A stretch of 64,000 nucleotides of DNA from Aestuariibacter sp. A3R04 (GCF_018860805.1 NZ_JAHKQR010000016.1:1-64000); one strand, 5' to 3'; counted from the first letter of the stretch, positions 1-13,506 are shown. The notes: a model not told the origin generated them from the letters alone. Numbers and translations: made by a program.

Positions 1-284
<284 letters not shown>

Positions 285-335
285 CTAAGTTAAAAGTCCG
301 ACCCAAGACAGACCGGACCGAACCTTCATTAAGAT

Positions 336-2432
336 TTAATTTCTAGATTCGATAATTGCTTTAGCAACATTGCTAGGCGCTTCAGAATAATTGAAGAACT
401 CCATAGAGTATGACGCGCGACCTTGCGTTTGTGAACGCAAATCAGTGGCATACCCAAACATTTCTGAAAGTGGTACCTTCGCGCGTACTAGTTTTACGCC
501 CGCTACACCGTCTTCCATACCTTCGATCATGCCGCGACGACGATTGAGATCGCCAACAACATCACCCATCCAATCTTCCGGAGTTGTCACTTCAACTTTC
601 ATAGTGGGTTCGAGCAATACCGGATTTGCCTCAGCACACCCTTTCTTGAACCCCATAGAGCCGGCGATTTTAAACGCCATTTCAGAAGAGTCAACATCAT
701 GGTATGAACCATCAAACAGCGTAACCTTTACATCTAACACCGGATACCCTGCAAGCACACCATTTTGCAGCTGTTCCTGAATTCCTTTGTCCACCGCGGG
801 AATGAACTCTTTAGGTACTACACCGCCAACGATTTCGTTTACAAATTCGTAGCCTGCACCTTCTTCCTGCGGTTCTATCTTCAACCAGACATGGCCAAAC
901 TGGCCGCGACCACCTGATTGTCTGACGAACTTACCTTCCGCTTCAACCGTTTTGCGAATGGTTTCTCGGTAGGCTACCTGCGGCTTACCAACATTACACT
1001 CTACTTTAAACTCGCGCTTCATACGATCGACGATAATATCCAGGTGCAGTTCGCCCATACCTGAGATAATGGTCTGACCGGATTCGTCATCAGTGTGTAC
1101 TTTGAATGACGGATCTTCCGCAGCCAATTTACCCAACGCCAACGCCATTTTTTCCTGATCAGCCTGAGATTTAGGTTCAACCGCAATAGAAATAACCGGG
1201 TCGGGAAATTCCATGCGCTCTAGTGTAATAACATGATTAGGATCACACAAGGTATCACCGGTGGTCACATCTTTTAGTCCGATAGCGGCCGCAATATCAC
1301 CCGCGCGAACTTCTTTCAATTCTTCGCGATCTTTCGCATGCATCTGTACTATTCGACCAAATCGCTCCCGCTTGCTCTTCACTGGGTTGAATACAGTATC
1401 CCCCGTATTCACCACACCTGAATAACAACGGAAAAACGTGAGAGTGCCCACGAACGGGTCGGTGGCAATTTTAAATGCCAGCGCCGAGAACGGCTCGTTA
1501 TCGTCTGCGTGTCTTTCGCCTTCTGTTTCATCTTCCAGTACCCCTTCAATTGCAGGTACGTCAACGGGAGAAGGCAAATATTCAATAACCGCATCCAATA
1601 CTGCCTGAACACCTTTATTTTTAAAGGCACTACCACAGGCAGCTAATACAATTTCATTATTTAGAACACGGGTACGCAGTGCTTCGCGGATTTCCGCTTC
1701 GGACAGGTCTTCACCTTCCAGGTACTTTTCCATGAGCACTTCTGATGCTTCAGCAGCTGCTTCTATCATTTCAGTGCGGTAGCGTTCTGCCTTGTCCACA
1801 AGTTCTGCAGGAATGTCTTCATAGGTAAAGGTCATACCCATGTCTTCTGCATTCCAGTTTATGGCTTTCATCTTGATTAAATCGATGACACCACGGAATT
1901 CTTCTTCTGCACCGATGTTCAATTGAATCGGTACACAGTTTGCGCCCAAGCGCTTACGGATTTGTGCAATAACACGTTCAAAGTCGGCACCGGCACGGTC
2001 CATCTTATTGACGAAAACCATGCGCGGTACGCGATATTTGTCAGCCTGTCGCCAGACTGTCTCTGATTGAGGCTCTACGCCTGAAGACCCACAGAACACC
2101 ACTACCGCACCATCAAGTACACGCAACGACCGTTCAACTTCTATTGTGAAATCTACGTGTCCCGGCGTATCAATGATATTGATACGATGTTGGTCATACT
2201 GTTGTTGCATACCCGACCAGAAACAGGTGGTCGCAGCAGAAGTAATCGTGATACCACGCTCCTGTTCCTGCTCCATCCAGTCCATGGTGGCTGCACCATC
2301 ATGTACTTCACCGATTTTATGGGAAAGCCCTGTGTAAAACAGGACGCGCTCAGTAGTGGTGGTTTTACCCGCGTCTACGTGAGCGACAATACCAATATTA
2401 CGATAACGTTCAATTGGGGTCTTACGAGGCAT
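336..2432 (-). CDS. fusA: Elongation factor G
   Basis: Translocation GTPase of 698 residues, full length for bacterial EF-G. The P-loop [15 protein letters not shown] is near residue 18, DTPGHVDFT near residue 88 and NKMD near residue 142, followed by the usual domains II to V. It is the third gene of the str operon, 25 nt after rpsG. Nothing is unusual in the sequence. Confidence 0.99.
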   Translation of the reverse strand: MPRKTPIERYRNIGIVAHVDAGKTTTTERVLFYTGLSHKIGEVHDGAATMDWMEQEQERGITITSAATTCFWSGMQQQYDQHRINIIDTPGHVDFTIEVERSLRVLDGAVVVFCGSSGVEPQSETVWRQADKYRVPRMVFVNKMDRAGADFERVIAQIRKRLGANCVPIQLNIGAEEEFRGVIDLIKMKAINWNAEDMGMTFTYEDIPAELVDKAERYRTEMIEAAAEASEVLMEKYLEGEDLSEAEIREALRTRVLNNEIVLAACGSAFKNKGVQAVLDAVIEYLPSPVDVPAIEGVLEDETEGERHADDNEPFSALAFKIATDPFVGTLTFFRCYSGVVNTGDTVFNPVKSKRERFGRIVQMHAKDREELKEVRAGDIAAAIGLKDVTTGDTLCDPNHVITLERMEFPDPVISIAVEPKSQADQEKMALALGKLAAEDPSFKVHTDDESGQTIISGMGELHLDIIVDRMKREFKVECNVGKPQVAYRETIRKTVEAEGKFVRQSGGRGQFGHVWLKIEPQEEGAGYEFVNEIVGGVVPKEFIPAVDKGIQEQLQNGVLAGYPVLDVKVTLFDGSYHDVDSSEMAFKIAGSMGFKKGCAEANPVLLEPTMKVEVTTPEDWMGDVVGDLNRRRGMIEGMEDGVAGVKLVRAKVPLSEMFGYATDLRSQTQGRASYSMEFFNYSEAPSNVAKAIIESRN

Positions 2433-2457
2433 ACATCTCTCTCAGTTTATTCGTTGC

Positions 2458-2928
2458 TTACCAACGATAGTGTGCGAACGCTTTGTTCGCTTCGGCCATA
2501 CGGTGAACGTCTTCACGTTTCTTAACCGCAGAACCTTTGTTGTCTGCTGCATCTAACATTTCAGCTGCAAGGCGTTGTGCCATGGATTTTTCGCCACGTT
2601 TACGTGCCGCTTCAACCAACCAACGCATACCTAACGCGTTACGACGAACAGGACGAACTTCTACAGGTACCTGGTAAGTAGAACCACCTACACGGCGTGA
2701 TTTAACTTCCACTGTAGGACGAATGTTGTCCAGTGCATCTTCGAACACGTCTAAGTGTGCTTTGCCGGTTTTTTCAGCAACAATATCAAGCGCACCGTAA
2801 ACAATCTTTTCAGCAACTGATTTCTTGCCGTCGAGCATTACGACATTCATGAATTTAGCAAGCAGTTGTGAACCAAATTTTGGTTCAGGTAGGATTTTAC
2901 GTTGACCTACGACTCTTCTTCTTGGCAT
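2458..2928 (-). CDS. rpsG: 30S ribosomal protein S7
   Basis: Primary 16S rRNA-binding protein of the small subunit head, 156 residues. It begins [16 protein letters not shown] and ends with the usual basic tail ([15 protein letters not shown]). It lies between rpsL and fusA in the str operon. In Escherichia coli S7 represses its own operon at the rpsL-rpsG junction; the junction here is 77 nt, but I did not identify the S7 target structure. Confidence 0.99.
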   Translation of the reverse strand: MPRRRVVGQRKILPEPKFGSQLLAKFMNVVMLDGKKSVAEKIVYGALDIVAEKTGKAHLDVFEDALDNIRPTVEVKSRRVGGSTYQVPVEVRPVRRNALGMRWLVEAARKRGEKSMAQRLAAEMLDAADNKGSAVKKREDVHRMAEANKAFAHYRW

Positions 2929-3005
2929 TTTACAATTCTCCGTATGAATTCAGGGAAATCCCAAAACTCTAATTACTTCAGTTTGGCCTTACTAACGGAG
3001 AACCG

Positions 3006-3380
3006 TTAAGATTTTGGCCGTTTTGCGCCGTACTTAGAACGGGCTTGACGACGATCGTTAACGCCTGCGCAGTCCAAAGTACCGCGAACTGTGTGATAAC
3101 GAACACCTGGTAAGTCTTTAACACGACCACCACGGATGAGAACAACACTGTGTTCCTGAAGGTTGTGGCCTTCACCACCGATGTATGAAGAAACTTCAAA
3201 ACCGTTTGTTAAACGAACACGGCACACTTTACGTAGTGCTGAGTTTGGTTTCTTAGGCGTAGTAGTATATACACGTGTACATACACCACGTCTTTGTGGG
3301 CAAGCTTGCAGTGCAGCTACGTTGCTTTTCGCAACTGGCTGACGGCGTGGCTTACGCACTAACTGGTTAACTGTTGCCAT
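3006..3380 (-). CDS. rpsL: 30S ribosomal protein S12
   Basis: Decoding-centre protein of 124 residues, starting [13 protein letters not shown]. The loops in which streptomycin-resistance changes arise read [13 protein letters not shown] and [10 protein letters not shown]. Both look wild type. First gene of the str operon. Its start is preceded by an AGGAGC-type ribosome binding site and by a leader of about 170 nt that contains a terminator-like hairpin. Confidence 0.99.
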   Translation of the reverse strand: MATVNQLVRKPRRQPVAKSNVAALQACPQRRGVCTRVYTTTPKKPNSALRKVCRVRLTNGFEVSSYIGGEGHNLQEHSVVLIRGGRVKDLPGVRYHTVRGTLDCAGVNDRRQARSKYGAKRPKS

Positions 3381-3403
3381 TAACTAGCTCCTGGTTATAA
3401 ACA

Positions 3404-3429
3404 ATAAAAACCCGTTACCATGGACGGGT
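3404..3429 (-). terminator. Terminator-like hairpin in the rpsL leader
   Basis: Read on the minus strand, ACCCGT, an 8-nt loop, ACGGGT and then TTTTATTG. It ends about 24 nt before the rpsL start codon, so any transcript entering rpsL must pass it. It therefore looks like an attenuator of the str operon rather than a full stop. The stem is only 6 bp. Confidence 0.5.
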
Positions 3430-3495
3430 CTGCTTTGCGGCACTATGTGATTACCGGTTTTGCAAAAAGACGCTCTATCTTTTTCCTACACCAAT

Positions 3496-3557
3496 AAAAA
3501 CCGCGACCTTTGTTGGTTAGCCGCAATATTGCGGTTTATCCCAAATTCGGGTCGCGG
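3496..3557 (-). terminator. rpoC terminator overlapping the str transcription start
   Basis: Minus-strand arm CCGCGACC (3557-3550) pairs with GGTCGCGG (3508-3501), followed by TTTTTATTGG. A second perfect hairpin, CCGCAATATTGCGG (3521-3534), sits inside the large loop. RNA coming from rpoC can form the whole stem. RNA starting at the promoter directly upstream would lack about five bases of the first arm. Confidence 0.55.
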
Positions 3558-3558
3558 A

Positions 3559-3587
3559 ATTCTAATGATCTCATAAGCCAGTGTCAA
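3559..3587 (-). promoter_or_regulatory. Promoter of the str operon
   Basis: Near-consensus sigma-70 promoter on the minus strand: -35 TTGACA (3587-3582), spacer of 17 nt, -10 TAGAAT (3564-3559), then a GC-rich discriminator CCGCGACCC. The predicted start is near 3552, giving a leader of about 172 nt before rpsL. GC-rich discriminators are typical of stringently controlled ribosomal promoters. Confidence 0.8.
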
Positions 3588-3674
3588 GGTGTACAAAGGA
3601 TAACCACATGATTATTCCTTGATCGCCACCAAAACACAGACAGATGACCGTAATCTGTCATCTGTCTGATTCAC

Positions 3675-6600
3675 TTACTCGTCTGTTGTGCTGTCGTTGC
3701 CAACTTCCGCATTCAACGCTTCAGTTAACGCTTGCTCTGCTTCTGCAGCGGAAACAGACATTTCTTCGATATCTTCTGCACGTTTCTGCATACGACGCTC
3801 GTGGTACGCAAAACCTGTGCCTGCAGGGATAAGTCGACCAACAATAACGTTCTCTTTCAGACCGCGCAGATCGTCTTCTTTGCCCTGTACCGCAGCTTCG
3901 GTTAGCACGCGGGTTGTTTCCTGGAAAGATGCCGCTGAGATAAATGACTCTGTAGACAGTGACGCCTTGGTAATACCCAACAGCTGTGTTTCATACAGTG
4001 CTGGTAACTTACCGGCTTTTTCCATTTCACGGTTAGCAATCTTAACGTGAGCAACCTCAACCTGTTCGCCTTCGAGGAACTGGGTATCACCTGGAGCTGT
4101 AATAATACACTTACGCAACATCTGGCGAATGACTACTTCGATGTGCTTATCGTTAATTTTTACACCTTGCAGACGATATACTTCCTGCACTTCGTTCACG
4201 ATGTAGTTAGACACCGCACTGATGCCGCGCAGACGCAGAATATCGTGTGGTGACTCAGGACCATCGGCAATGACTTCACCGCGCTCAACATGTTCACCTT
4301 CGAACACGTTCAACTGGCGCCACTTGGGAATCATCTCTTCATAAGCTTCGCCGCCGTCAGTTGGTGTGATAACCAAGCGCTTCTTACCTTTGGTTTCTTT
4401 ACCAAAGCCAATAGAACCAGAGATCTCAGCCAAAATAGCAGGCTCTTTGGGCTTACGCGCTTCGAACAAGTCAGCTACGCGTGGCAGACCACCCGTGATG
4501 TCACGTGTTTTCGAGCTCTCCTGCGGGATACGTGCTAACACGTCACCGGCGTGAGCAAGCTTTCCATCGGCCGCTTCAATGGTGGTGAAGCTCGGTAAAC
4601 GAATTTCTTGTAAGCCGGTTTCTTCGCTTTCAAGAATCAACTTAGGCTCTTTTGCGTTCACTTTCGCGAGGTCTTTCACCACGATACGGGTCAGACCAGT
4701 CAGTTCGTCCTGCTGCATCTCGGTGTTAGTGTCATCGATGTCTGCAAAAGAAATCTTCGACGGACGCTCAACGATAATGGGGTGACTGTGCGGATCCCAG
4801 TTTGCTACGATTTCGCCAGCTTCTACTGCTGCACCATCGTCTACAGACAGAATCGCGCCATAAGGCACTTTATAGCGTTCTTTCTCGCGACCATGGCTGT
4901 CGATCACTGTCAGTTCAGTTGAACGAGACACGATTACCACTTTGTCATCAGTGTTGCGAACAAACTTCGCATTGTGCATCTTCAGGCTACCCGCCGTCTT
5001 CACCTGTACGCTGTTTTCAGCAGAGGCTCTTGATGCCGCACCACCGATGTGGAATGTACGCATGGTCAGCTGTGTACCTGGCTCACCAATGGACTGTGCA
5101 GCGATAACACCGACAGATTCACCTTTTGCAACCATGTGGCCACGTGCAAGATCACGACCGTAACAGTTCGCGCACACACCAAAGTCATTGTCACAAGTGA
5201 TAACGGAACGAACCATCACCTGATCGACCGAGTTAGCTTCAAGCATATCTACCAGCGCTTCGTCCAGCAGTGTGTTACGCTCGACCAGAACTTCATCGGT
5301 GCCTGGCTTAATAACGTCTTCAGCAACAACACGACCCAGTACACGTTCACGCAATGGCTCAACGACGTCTCCACCTTCAATCAGGGGTGACATTTTAACG
5401 CCTTCGAACGTACCACAATCATCGTTAGTGATAACCAAATCCTGGGCAACATCTACAAGACGACGAGTCAAATAACCGGAGTTCGCTGTTTTCAGAGCCG
5501 TATCGGCCAAACCTTTACGCGCTCCGTGAGTCGAAATGAAGTACTGAAGTACGTTCAGACCTTCACGGAAGTTTGCGGTAATTGGCGTTTCGATAATTGA
5601 GCCGTCTGGTTTTGCCATCAGACCACGCATACCCGCCAACTGACGAATCTGAGCAGCACTACCACGGGCTCCGGAGTCCGCCATCATATAAACTGAGTTA
5701 AATGATTGCTGTTCTTCCTGTTCGCCATCGCGGTTGATAACCGTGTCAGTTTTCAGGTTATCCATCATGGCCTTGGCAACTTTTTCGTTAGCGTTTGACC
5801 AAATATCAATAACTTTGTTGTAACGTTCACCGGCGGTAACAAGACCGTTCTGGAACTGTTCCTGAATCTCGATAACCTCAGCTTCCGCCCCTTCGATGAT
5901 GTCTTTCTTAGCATCGGGGATAACCATGTCGTCGATACCGACCGACGCACCCGCGATCATCGCGTAGTGGAAACCGGTGTACATGATTTGGTCAGCTGCA
6001 ATTACTGTGTCTTTCAGACCTAACGTACGGTAACAAGCATTCAACAAACGTGAAATTTGCTTCTTGCCCATAGGTTGGTTGATGATTTCAAACGGCAAGC
6101 CTTTTGGCAAAATCAATGAGAAAATTGCACGTCCGACCGTTGTCTCAGTTAACGTAACTTTTTCAGTCTTGGTGCCGTCTTCAGCAACATCGTATTCAGT
6201 AATACGCACTTTCACGCGGGCGTGCAGTTCTGCTGCGTCGGTTCGGTACGCTTTCTCAGCTTCGTGCGGGCTGGTAAATACCATGCCTTCACCTTTGCCG
6301 TTAACTTTATCCCGAGTTAGGTAGTAAAGACCTAATACAACGTCCTGTGAAGGTACGATGATAGGTTCACCGTTTGCAGGTGACAAGATATTGTTCGTTG
6401 ACATCATCAATGCACGGGCTTCAAGCTGTGCTTCAATGGTCAAAGGAACGTGAACCGCCATTTGGTCACCGTCGAAGTCAGCGTTGTACGCCGCACACAC
6501 CAACGGGTGCAATTGAATAGCTTTACCTTCAATCAGGGTAGGTTCGAACGCCTGGATACCCAATCTGTGCAGTGTTGGTGCACGGTTGAGTAATACTGGG

Positions 6601-7856
6601 TGCTCGCGAATGACTTCGTCAAGAACGTCCCATACTTCTGGCGCCTCGCGTTCTACCAATTTTTTGGCAGCTTTAATGGTAGTGGCTAAACCACGACCTT
6701 CCAGTTTGCCGTAAATAAATGGCTTAAACAGCTCAAGAGCCATCTTCTTCGGCAGACCACACTGGTGCAACCGCAGAGTAGGACCAACGGTAATAACCGA
6801 ACGGCCGGAGTAATCCACACGCTTACCAAGCAAGTTCTGACGGAAACGACCTTGCTTACCTTTGATCATATCTGCCAAAGATTTCAAAGGACGTTTGTTA
6901 GAACCGGTAATCGCACGACCGCGACGACCGTTATCCAGCAAGGCATCAACCGCTTCCTGAAGCATGCGTTTTTCGTTGCGTACGATGATATCTGGCGCAG
7001 CCAGGTCCAACAGCCGCTTCAAACGGTTGTTACGGTTGATAACACGGCGATATAAATCGTTGAGGTCAGAAGTCGCAAAACGGCCACCGTCCAATGGAAC
7101 CAAAGGACGCAAATCCGGTGGCAGAACGGGCAGTACAGTCATGATCATCCACTCTGGCTTGTTGCCAGATTGCTGGAACGATTCAAGCAACTTCAAACGC
7201 TTAGTGATTTTCTTACGCTTAGTTTCAGAGTTAATGGAAGGCAACTCTTCACGCATAGCTGCAACATCTGCATCCACGTCGAGTACTTTCAGCAAATCGA
7301 AAACGGCTTCAGCACCCATTTTCGCCTCGAACTCGTCGCCGTGCTCTTCAAGTGCATCCAGGTACTCTTCTTCACTCAGAAGTTGACTGCGCTCGAGGGT
7401 AGTCATACCAGGCTCGGTAACTACGTAAGATTCAAAGTACAATACGCGCTCGATGTCGCGCAATGTCATATCTAACATCAAACCGATACGTGACGGCAAA
7501 GATTTTAAGAACCAAATGTGCGCAACTGGACTTGCCAGCTCGATGTGACCCATACGCTCGCGACGTACTTTAGTCAGCGTTACTTCAACGCCACATTTTT
7601 CGCAGATAACACCTCTGTGCTTCAGACGCTTGTATTTACCGCAAAGACATTCGTAATCTTTTACAGGTCCAAAAATACGCGCACAGAACAATCCGTCACG
7701 CTCTGGTTTGAACGTGCGGTAGTTAATGGTTTCAGGCTTCTTCACTTCACCAAATGACCATGAACGAATCATGTCAGGTGATGATAGACCAATTCGAATA
7801 TTATCGAACTCTTCGGTCTTGTTTTGTTGCTTTAGAAACTTTAATAAGTCTTTCAC
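3675..7856 (-). CDS. rpoC: RNA polymerase subunit beta-prime
   Basis: Largest catalytic subunit of RNA polymerase, 1393 residues. The zinc-ribbon cysteines ([20 protein letters not shown]) are near residue 70. The catalytic Mg site NADFDGDQM is near residue 460. The second zinc site reads [13 protein letters not shown] near residue 895. Start [18 protein letters not shown]. It follows rpoB by 75 nt. The C-terminus is acidic, as in other Alteromonadales. Confidence 0.99.
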   Translation of the reverse strand: MKDLLKFLKQQNKTEEFDNIRIGLSSPDMIRSWSFGEVKKPETINYRTFKPERDGLFCARIFGPVKDYECLCGKYKRLKHRGVICEKCGVEVTLTKVRRERMGHIELASPVAHIWFLKSLPSRIGLMLDMTLRDIERVLYFESYVVTEPGMTTLERSQLLSEEEYLDALEEHGDEFEAKMGAEAVFDLLKVLDVDADVAAMREELPSINSETKRKKITKRLKLLESFQQSGNKPEWMIMTVLPVLPPDLRPLVPLDGGRFATSDLNDLYRRVINRNNRLKRLLDLAAPDIIVRNEKRMLQEAVDALLDNGRRGRAITGSNKRPLKSLADMIKGKQGRFRQNLLGKRVDYSGRSVITVGPTLRLHQCGLPKKMALELFKPFIYGKLEGRGLATTIKAAKKLVEREAPEVWDVLDEVIREHPVLLNRAPTLHRLGIQAFEPTLIEGKAIQLHPLVCAAYNADFDGDQMAVHVPLTIEAQLEARALMMSTNNILSPANGEPIIVPSQDVVLGLYYLTRDKVNGKGEGMVFTSPHEAEKAYRTDAAELHARVKVRITEYDVAEDGTKTEKVTLTETTVGRAIFSLILPKGLPFEIINQPMGKKQISRLLNACYRTLGLKDTVIAADQIMYTGFHYAMIAGASVGIDDMVIPDAKKDIIEGAEAEVIEIQEQFQNGLVTAGERYNKVIDIWSNANEKVAKAMMDNLKTDTVINRDGEQEEQQSFNSVYMMADSGARGSAAQIRQLAGMRGLMAKPDGSIIETPITANFREGLNVLQYFISTHGARKGLADTALKTANSGYLTRRLVDVAQDLVITNDDCGTFEGVKMSPLIEGGDVVEPLRERVLGRVVAEDVIKPGTDEVLVERNTLLDEALVDMLEANSVDQVMVRSVITCDNDFGVCANCYGRDLARGHMVAKGESVGVIAAQSIGEPGTQLTMRTFHIGGAASRASAENSVQVKTAGSLKMHNAKFVRNTDDKVVIVSRSTELTVIDSHGREKERYKVPYGAILSVDDGAAVEAGEIVANWDPHSHPIIVERPSKISFADIDDTNTEMQQDELTGLTRIVVKDLAKVNAKEPKLILESEETGLQEIRLPSFTTIEAADGKLAHAGDVLARIPQESSKTRDITGGLPRVADLFEARKPKEPAILAEISGSIGFGKETKGKKRLVITPTDGGEAYEEMIPKWRQLNVFEGEHVERGEVIADGPESPHDILRLRGISAVSNYIVNEVQEVYRLQGVKINDKHIEVVIRQMLRKCIITAPGDTQFLEGEQVEVAHVKIANREMEKAGKLPALYETQLLGITKASLSTESFISAASFQETTRVLTEAAVQGKEDDLRGLKENVIVGRLIPAGTGFAYHERRMQKRAEDIEEMSVSAAEAEQALTEALNAEVGNDSTTDE

Positions 7857-7931
7857 ATTACTCTCCCGGCGGAGTCAGTCTCTATAGCCCGGCGAACCGG
7901 GCCATCAAATCATACTATGGCAATTGCCGTA

Positions 7932-10900
7932 TTACTTTTCTTCCAGCTCGATGTTGATACCGAGTGAACGAATCTCTTTGAGCAATACGTTGAAGGATTC
8001 AGGCATACCTGGCTCCATTCTGTGATCGCCATCAACGATGTTTTTGTACATTTTGGTACGGCCGTTAACGTCATCAGACTTAACCGTAAGCATTTCCTGC
8101 AAGGTATAGGCTGCACCGTATGCTTCGAGGGCCCACACTTCCATCTCACCGAAGCGCTGACCACCGAACTGTGCTTTACCGCCCAGAGGCTGCTGTGTTA
8201 CCAAGCTGTAAGAACCGGTTGAACGCGCGTGCATCTTGTCGTCAACCAAGTGGTTCAGTTTCAGCATGTACATGTAACCTACAGTAACCGGACGTTCAAA
8301 TTCGCGACCAGTACGGCCGTCGAACAAGGTAATTTGTCCGCTTTCTGGCAGGTCAGCCAGTTTCAACATCGCTTTAATTTCTGCTTCTTTCGCACCAGAA
8401 AATACTGGTGTCGCAACAGGAACACCTTTGCGCAGGTTATCAGCAAGACGCAACACTTCATCGTCAGTGAAGTTGTCAATATCAACTTCCTGGTGGTTTT
8501 CACCGAGTGTGTACACCTCTTTGAGGAAACCACGTAGCTTGGCCAGTTCTTCCTGCTCTTTGAGCATCTTGTCGATTTTCACGCCCAATCCGTGAGCCGC
8601 CATACCCAGATGGGTCTCAAGGATCTGACCGATGTTCATCCGCGACGGTACGCCCAGTGGGTTCAATACGATGTCTACCGGCGTGCCGTTTTCATCGTAA
8701 GGCATATCTTCGACAGGGATAACCGTTGAGATAACACCTTTGTTACCGTGACGACCAGCCATCTTGTCACCCGGTTGGATGTGACGTTTAACCGCGAGAT
8801 AAACTTTAACGATTTTCAGTACGCCCGGCGCAAGGTCATCACCCTGGGTGATCTTACGACGCTTGTTCTCAAACTTCTTATCGAAATCAGATTTAATTTC
8901 GATGTGCTGTTCAGCAATTTGGTCAAGCTCGTTTTGCGCGTCTTCGTTAGTCAGTGGAATTTCCAACCACTTTTCACGAGGCATGCTTTCCAGCTTGGCT
9001 TCATCGACACCAGCGTTTATCAGCAAGTTACGAGCACGGGCAAAGATACCATCTGCAAGAATATTGAATTCATCAGACAGGTCTTTCTTAACCTGACGTA
9101 ACTGCATGTCTTCAATTTCCAGTGCGCGCTTGTCTTTCTCAACGCCGTCGCGGGTAAATACCTGGACGTCGATAACGGTACCGTGAACAGAGTTCGGCAC
9201 ACGCAGTGAGGTATCTTTAACGTCAGACGCTTTTTCACCGAAAATTGCACGTAACAGTTTTTCTTCTGGTGTTAGCTGTGTTTCGCCTTTTGGCGTTACT
9301 TTACCAACCAGAATGTCGCCGCCTTTTACTTCCGCACCGATGTAAACAACACCAGATTCATCCAGTTTGCCTAATGCAGCTTCACCAACATTTGGGATGT
9401 CAGAAGAAATTTCTTCTGGCCCAAGCTTGGTATCACGAGCAATACAGCTTAATTCCTGAATGTGAATAGTCGTGAAACGGTCTTCCTGAGCAACGCGTTC
9501 TGAAATCAGAATCGAGTCTTCGAAGTTATAACCATTCCAAGGCATGAACGCGATACGCATGTTTTGACCAAGGGCCAGCTCACCCAGGTCAGTAGACGGT
9601 CCGTCAGCCAACACGTCGCCGGTAACAATAGGATCACCAACGTTACAGGTAGGCCTTTGATTGATACAGGTGTTCTGGTTAGAACGGGTGTATTTCGTCA
9701 GGTTATAAATGTCGATACCCGCTTCACCAGGTAGCATTTCATCGTCGTTCACTTTGATAACAATGCGACTGGCATCGACGTAATCCACCGTACCACCGCG
9801 TTTGGCAACCACAGTTACACCAGAGTCAACCGCAACGGTTTTCTCCATACCTGTACCTACCAGCGGCTTGTCTGCACGCAAAGTGGGTACTGCCTGACGT
9901 TGCATGTTTGCACCCATCAATGCTCGGTTGGCGTCATCGTGTTCCAGGAACGGGATGATGCTGGCAGCAACTGAAACGATCTGCTGAGGCGACACATCCA
10001 TATATCTAATTTCTTCCTTCGGCATCAGCGTGGTCTCACCACGGTGACGTGAAGGGATCAAGTCATCGACCAACGCACCATTTTCGTCAACCGCCACATT
10101 TGCCTGTGCGATTTTGAATTGGCCTTCTTCGATGGCTGACAAATAATCGATTTCATCGGTAATAATACCGTCTTCAATACGACGGAACGGCGTTTCCAGG
10201 AAACCAAAATCATTGGTACGTGCAAAACTTGCCAACGAGTTGATCAAACCGATGTTTGGACCTTCCGGTGTTTCGATTGGACACAAACGTCCGTAGTGCG
10301 TCGGATGTACGTCTCGCACTTCGAAGCCAGCTCGTTCTCGGGTTAAACCACCCGGACCTAATGCTGAAATACGACGCTTGTGCGTCACTTCTGACAGCGG
10401 GTTGTTTTGGTCCATGAACTGAGACAGCTGTGAAGAACCAAAGAACTCCTTAACTGCTGCAGAAATTGGCTTGGCGTTGATCAAATCCTGTGGCATTACG
10501 TTGTCGAGGTCACCCAGAGACAAACGCTCTTTAACTGCACGTTCTACACGTACCAGACCCACGCGGAATTGGTTTTCAGCCATTTCGCCCACTGAGCGAA
10601 TACGGCGGTTGCCCAAGTGATCGATATCATCGACTTCATCCTTACCATCACGGATAAGAATAAGTTGCTTCATAACCGAAACGATGTCGTCTTTGTCAAG
10701 AGTACCTGAACCAACGAGTTCTTCACGGCCTAAGCGACGGTTGAACTTCATACGGCCAACAGATGACAAATCGTAACGTTCGTCAGAGAAGAACAAGTTG
10801 TCGAACAGGGTTTCGGCAGCGTCTTTTGTCGGTGGCTCACCAGGACGCATCATGCGATAAATTTCGACCAGTGCTTCCAGACGGTTTGTTGAACTGTCAA

Positions 10901-11960
10901 TTCTCAGCGTATCAGAAATATAAGAACCGTGATCAAGTTCATTGATATACAGTGTTTCAAACTCTTTAACGCCAGCCTGGCTGAGTTCAGCCATCAACTC
11001 CAGGGTCACTTCATCGTTTGCGTTAACGATAACCTCGCCAGTGTCTTCATTCACGTAAGTGCGCGCGAAAACACGACCAACCATATATTCCGCTGGTACT
11101 TCAAGTTCAGTGACGCCGGCTTTTTCCAGAGCACGAGTGTGACGTGCAGATACACGGCGACCCGTTTCAACGATAACTTCACCTTCGTTGTCTTTTATAT
11201 CGAACTGAGCAGTTTCGCCGCGCAGACGATCGGGTACCACTTCCATCAGAAGCTTATTGTCTTCAATTCGAATTCGTACCTTGTCAAAGAACAAATCCAG
11301 GATTTCTTCTGTTGTCATTTCAAGCGCGCGTAAGATTATCGTTGCAGGCAACTTACGACGACGGTCAATACGAACAAACAGGTTATCCTTAGGATCGAAC
11401 TCAAAGTCTAACCACGAACCACGGTAAGGAATAACGCGGGCGTTATACAACACTTTACCTGATGAGTGGGTTTTGCCTTTGTCGTGATCAAAGAATACAC
11501 CAGGGGAACGGTGTAACTGAGATACGATAACACGCTCTGTTCCGTTGATGACGAACGTACCGTTCTCTGTCATCAATGGAATTTCACCCATGTACACTTC
11601 TTGTTCTTTAATGTCTTTTACAGTACCAGGTGCAGCATCTTTATCGTACAGAACCAGACGCAGTTTTACTCTTAACGGAGCTGAATAGGTTACACCGCGA
11701 ATTTGACATTCTTTAACGTCAAACACGGGCTCGCCCAGGCGATAGCTGACGTATTGCAGCTCAGAGCTGCCTGAGTAGCTTTTAATTGGAAACACAGAAC
11801 GGAAAGCAGCTTCTAAACCGTATTGACCGTCTGCATCGATCTCAATAAATTTTTTGAAAGAATCTAGCTGAATTGAAAGGAGGTATGGAATTTCCAATAC
11901 CTGTGGGTGTTTGCCAAAATCCTTACGGATACGTTTCTTTTCGCTATAAGAGTAAACCAT
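7932..11960 (-). CDS. rpoB: RNA polymerase subunit beta
   Basis: Second catalytic subunit of RNA polymerase, 1342 residues, close to the Escherichia coli length. It starts [16 protein letters not shown] and ends in the usual [10 protein letters not shown]. The rifampicin region ([20 protein letters not shown], near residue 510) is wild type. Cotranscribed with rplJL through the leaky terminator at 12.2 kb. Confidence 0.99.
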   Translation of the reverse strand: MVYSYSEKKRIRKDFGKHPQVLEIPYLLSIQLDSFKKFIEIDADGQYGLEAAFRSVFPIKSYSGSSELQYVSYRLGEPVFDVKECQIRGVTYSAPLRVKLRLVLYDKDAAPGTVKDIKEQEVYMGEIPLMTENGTFVINGTERVIVSQLHRSPGVFFDHDKGKTHSSGKVLYNARVIPYRGSWLDFEFDPKDNLFVRIDRRRKLPATIILRALEMTTEEILDLFFDKVRIRIEDNKLLMEVVPDRLRGETAQFDIKDNEGEVIVETGRRVSARHTRALEKAGVTELEVPAEYMVGRVFARTYVNEDTGEVIVNANDEVTLELMAELSQAGVKEFETLYINELDHGSYISDTLRIDSSTNRLEALVEIYRMMRPGEPPTKDAAETLFDNLFFSDERYDLSSVGRMKFNRRLGREELVGSGTLDKDDIVSVMKQLILIRDGKDEVDDIDHLGNRRIRSVGEMAENQFRVGLVRVERAVKERLSLGDLDNVMPQDLINAKPISAAVKEFFGSSQLSQFMDQNNPLSEVTHKRRISALGPGGLTRERAGFEVRDVHPTHYGRLCPIETPEGPNIGLINSLASFARTNDFGFLETPFRRIEDGIITDEIDYLSAIEEGQFKIAQANVAVDENGALVDDLIPSRHRGETTLMPKEEIRYMDVSPQQIVSVAASIIPFLEHDDANRALMGANMQRQAVPTLRADKPLVGTGMEKTVAVDSGVTVVAKRGGTVDYVDASRIVIKVNDDEMLPGEAGIDIYNLTKYTRSNQNTCINQRPTCNVGDPIVTGDVLADGPSTDLGELALGQNMRIAFMPWNGYNFEDSILISERVAQEDRFTTIHIQELSCIARDTKLGPEEISSDIPNVGEAALGKLDESGVVYIGAEVKGGDILVGKVTPKGETQLTPEEKLLRAIFGEKASDVKDTSLRVPNSVHGTVIDVQVFTRDGVEKDKRALEIEDMQLRQVKKDLSDEFNILADGIFARARNLLINAGVDEAKLESMPREKWLEIPLTNEDAQNELDQIAEQHIEIKSDFDKKFENKRRKITQGDDLAPGVLKIVKVYLAVKRHIQPGDKMAGRHGNKGVISTVIPVEDMPYDENGTPVDIVLNPLGVPSRMNIGQILETHLGMAAHGLGVKIDKMLKEQEELAKLRGFLKEVYTLGENHQEVDIDNFTDDEVLRLADNLRKGVPVATPVFSGAKEAEIKAMLKLADLPESGQITLFDGRTGREFERPVTVGYMYMLKLNHLVDDKMHARSTGSYSLVTQQPLGGKAQFGGQRFGEMEVWALEAYGAAYTLQEMLTVKSDDVNGRTKMYKNIVDGDHRMEPGMPESFNVLLKEIRSLGINIELEEK

Positions 11961-12172
11961 GGGTTCCTCAGCCTGCTGATTTTTGACCCAACCTGCTGTC
12001 TGAACTAATCAAACAACAAACTTCCACGACCCTTTTTCGGGGTAATTACTTAGCATACACCAAAATTCAACCATATATTAGTTAACATGTTGGTTTTATG
12101 CTTTTTTATTTTTCCCGATGTGCTTTTTGGAGTAGTACAGTAAAGGGTTAAAAACTGTACACCCTACAGCGC

Positions 12173-12206
12173 AAAAAGGCTGGTGGTCAATATTAACCAC
12201 CAGCCT
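12173..12206 (-). terminator. rplL-rpoB attenuator
   Basis: Perfect 11-bp hairpin AGGCTGGTGGT / ACCACCAGCCT with an 8-nt loop and a T-tract on the minus strand. It lies in the 279-nt rplL-rpoB gap. The same position in Escherichia coli holds a partial terminator that sets the ratio of L7/L12 to RNA polymerase. The rest of the gap (11961-12172) shows no gene. Confidence 0.85.
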
Positions 12207-12239
12207 TGCCGTTTAAGGCAGGTAATCTGAACAAACAGA

Positions 12240-12617
12240 TTACTTGATTTCTACTTCTGCACCAGCTTCTTCAAGCTCTTTCTTCAGTGCTTCAGCTTCA
12301 TCTTTAGATACGCCTTCTTTGATAGCTTTAGGAGCAGATTCAACTACTTCTTTAGCTTCTTTCAGGCCAAGGCCAGTTGCGCCACGTACCGCTTTGATAA
12401 CAGCAACTTTGTTGCCACCGAATGAAGTCATTACAACGTCAAATTCAGTTTTCTCTTCTGCAGCAGCAGCGTCACCGCCAGCAGCTGGGCCAGCAACTGC
12501 AACAGCAGCTGCAGCAGAAACGTTGAATTTTTCTTCAGCTGCTTCGATCAGTTCAACCAGTTCCATTACTGGCATTTCAGCGATCGCGTTTAAAATATCT
12601 TCTTTAGTCAGAGCCAT
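12240..12617 (-). CDS. rplL: 50S ribosomal protein L7/L12
   Basis: Stalk protein of 125 residues that recruits translation factors. It has the N-terminal dimerisation segment ([26 protein letters not shown]), the Ala/Gly-rich hinge near residues 38-52 and the C-terminal factor-binding domain with [12 protein letters not shown]. It follows rplJ by 57 nt. Confidence 0.99.
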   Translation of the reverse strand: MALTKEDILNAIAEMPVMELVELIEAAEEKFNVSAAAAVAVAGPAAGGDAAAAEEKTEFDVVMTSFGGNKVAVIKAVRGATGLGLKEAKEVVESAPKAIKEGVSKDEAEALKKELEEAGAEVEIK

Positions 12618-12674
12618 GTTCTCTAAACTCCTGGGATTAAAATGTTAAAAAAATCAATATGCCAAAGACGCCAA

Positions 12675-13193
12675 TTATTTGGTGTCTTTGACCGCCGCCA
12701 ATACACGCACAAACTTGCCAGGAACTTCGTTGATTGTTTGAACGAATTTCCCAACTGGTGCTTTGAAGGTCGCAAGCAATTTCGCAAGCGCTTCGTCGCG
12801 GGTAGGCAGAGCTGCTACTGCATCCAGTTTTTCTGGACCAAGTAAGCCGCTACCAATTGAAAGAGCAGTAACTTTCAGCTTATCATTAGTCTTACCGAAG
12901 TCTTTGAAAAGACGTGCTGCACCGCCAGGTGCATCGATAGAGAAACCATAGATAAGCGGGCCAGTTAAGGCGCTATCCAAGTCTGCAAATTTGCTGTCTG
13001 CCAATGCACGCTTAGCCAGAGTATTACGTACAACTTTCAGGTATACGCCTTGCTCACGAGCTTTAACGCGCAGGTCAGTCAGTTCTGCAACTTCCATCCC
13101 ACGGTATTCAGCAACGGCTACGGATAGAGCGCGAGACGCAACTTCAGAAACTTCTGCTACGATCTCTTTTTTTGCTGCTAAACCTAGTGCCAC
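12675..13193 (-). CDS. rplJ: 50S ribosomal protein L10
   Basis: Base of the L7/L12 stalk, about 172 residues. The open frame extends upstream to 13241, but homology begins at [12 protein letters not shown]. This makes GTG at 13193-13191 the likely start, with GAGGTG about 7 nt upstream. L10 with L7/L12 is known to repress its own mRNA through the leader just upstream. Confidence 0.95.
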   Translation of the reverse strand: MALGLAAKKEIVAEVSEVASRALSVAVAEYRGMEVAELTDLRVKAREQGVYLKVVRNTLAKRALADSKFADLDSALTGPLIYGFSIDAPGGAARLFKDFGKTNDKLKVTALSIGSGLLGPEKLDAVAALPTRDEALAKLLATFKAPVGKFVQTINEVPGKFVRVLAAVKDTK

Positions 13194-13506
13194 TGAGTTC
13201 ACCTCATAAAATCTGATGTTTGTTCCGGTTGCCCTTCCCATTCATCAGTGTTCACAGATTGATACATCCACGGTGTGGTTGTACCGCTCTACGGTGTTCG
13301 TTATCCCAGAGAGTCTGAGTCGAAACCACCGTCTGCGCAGGCTGTGTTTTTAAGCCAAACGTTTTTGCAAAAGCTCTCTTAATTCTTTTGCCGTTTAGCG
13401 CCTGCGGTCTTGGACGGGAGCTATTAATATTCGCTTTTGGCGATATTCAACAGCTCCAACCCATAACCTTAAGAGACAGATGGGCTTATGCCACCTGAGA
13501 AAAGTC
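13194..13506 (-). promoter_or_regulatory. L10 leader region
   Basis: The 313 nt between rplA and rplJ contain no gene. On the minus strand they carry blocks resembling the enterobacterial L10-binding leader: CGCAGACGGTGGTTTC, ACTCTCTGGGATAACGA, then GCGGTACAACCACACC. These sit before the GAGGTG ribosome binding site. This is the expected site of L10(L7/L12) autoregulation. I did not fold the RNA. Confidence 0.7.

Noticed and set aside
6964-7386. Several antisense frames over rpoC and rpoB
   Set aside because: All are mirror frames of highly conserved coding sequence with biased codon use.
12244-12648. Open frame antisense to rplL (134 codons)
   Set aside because: A shadow of the alanine- and glutamate-rich rplL codons; no homology and no ribosome binding site.
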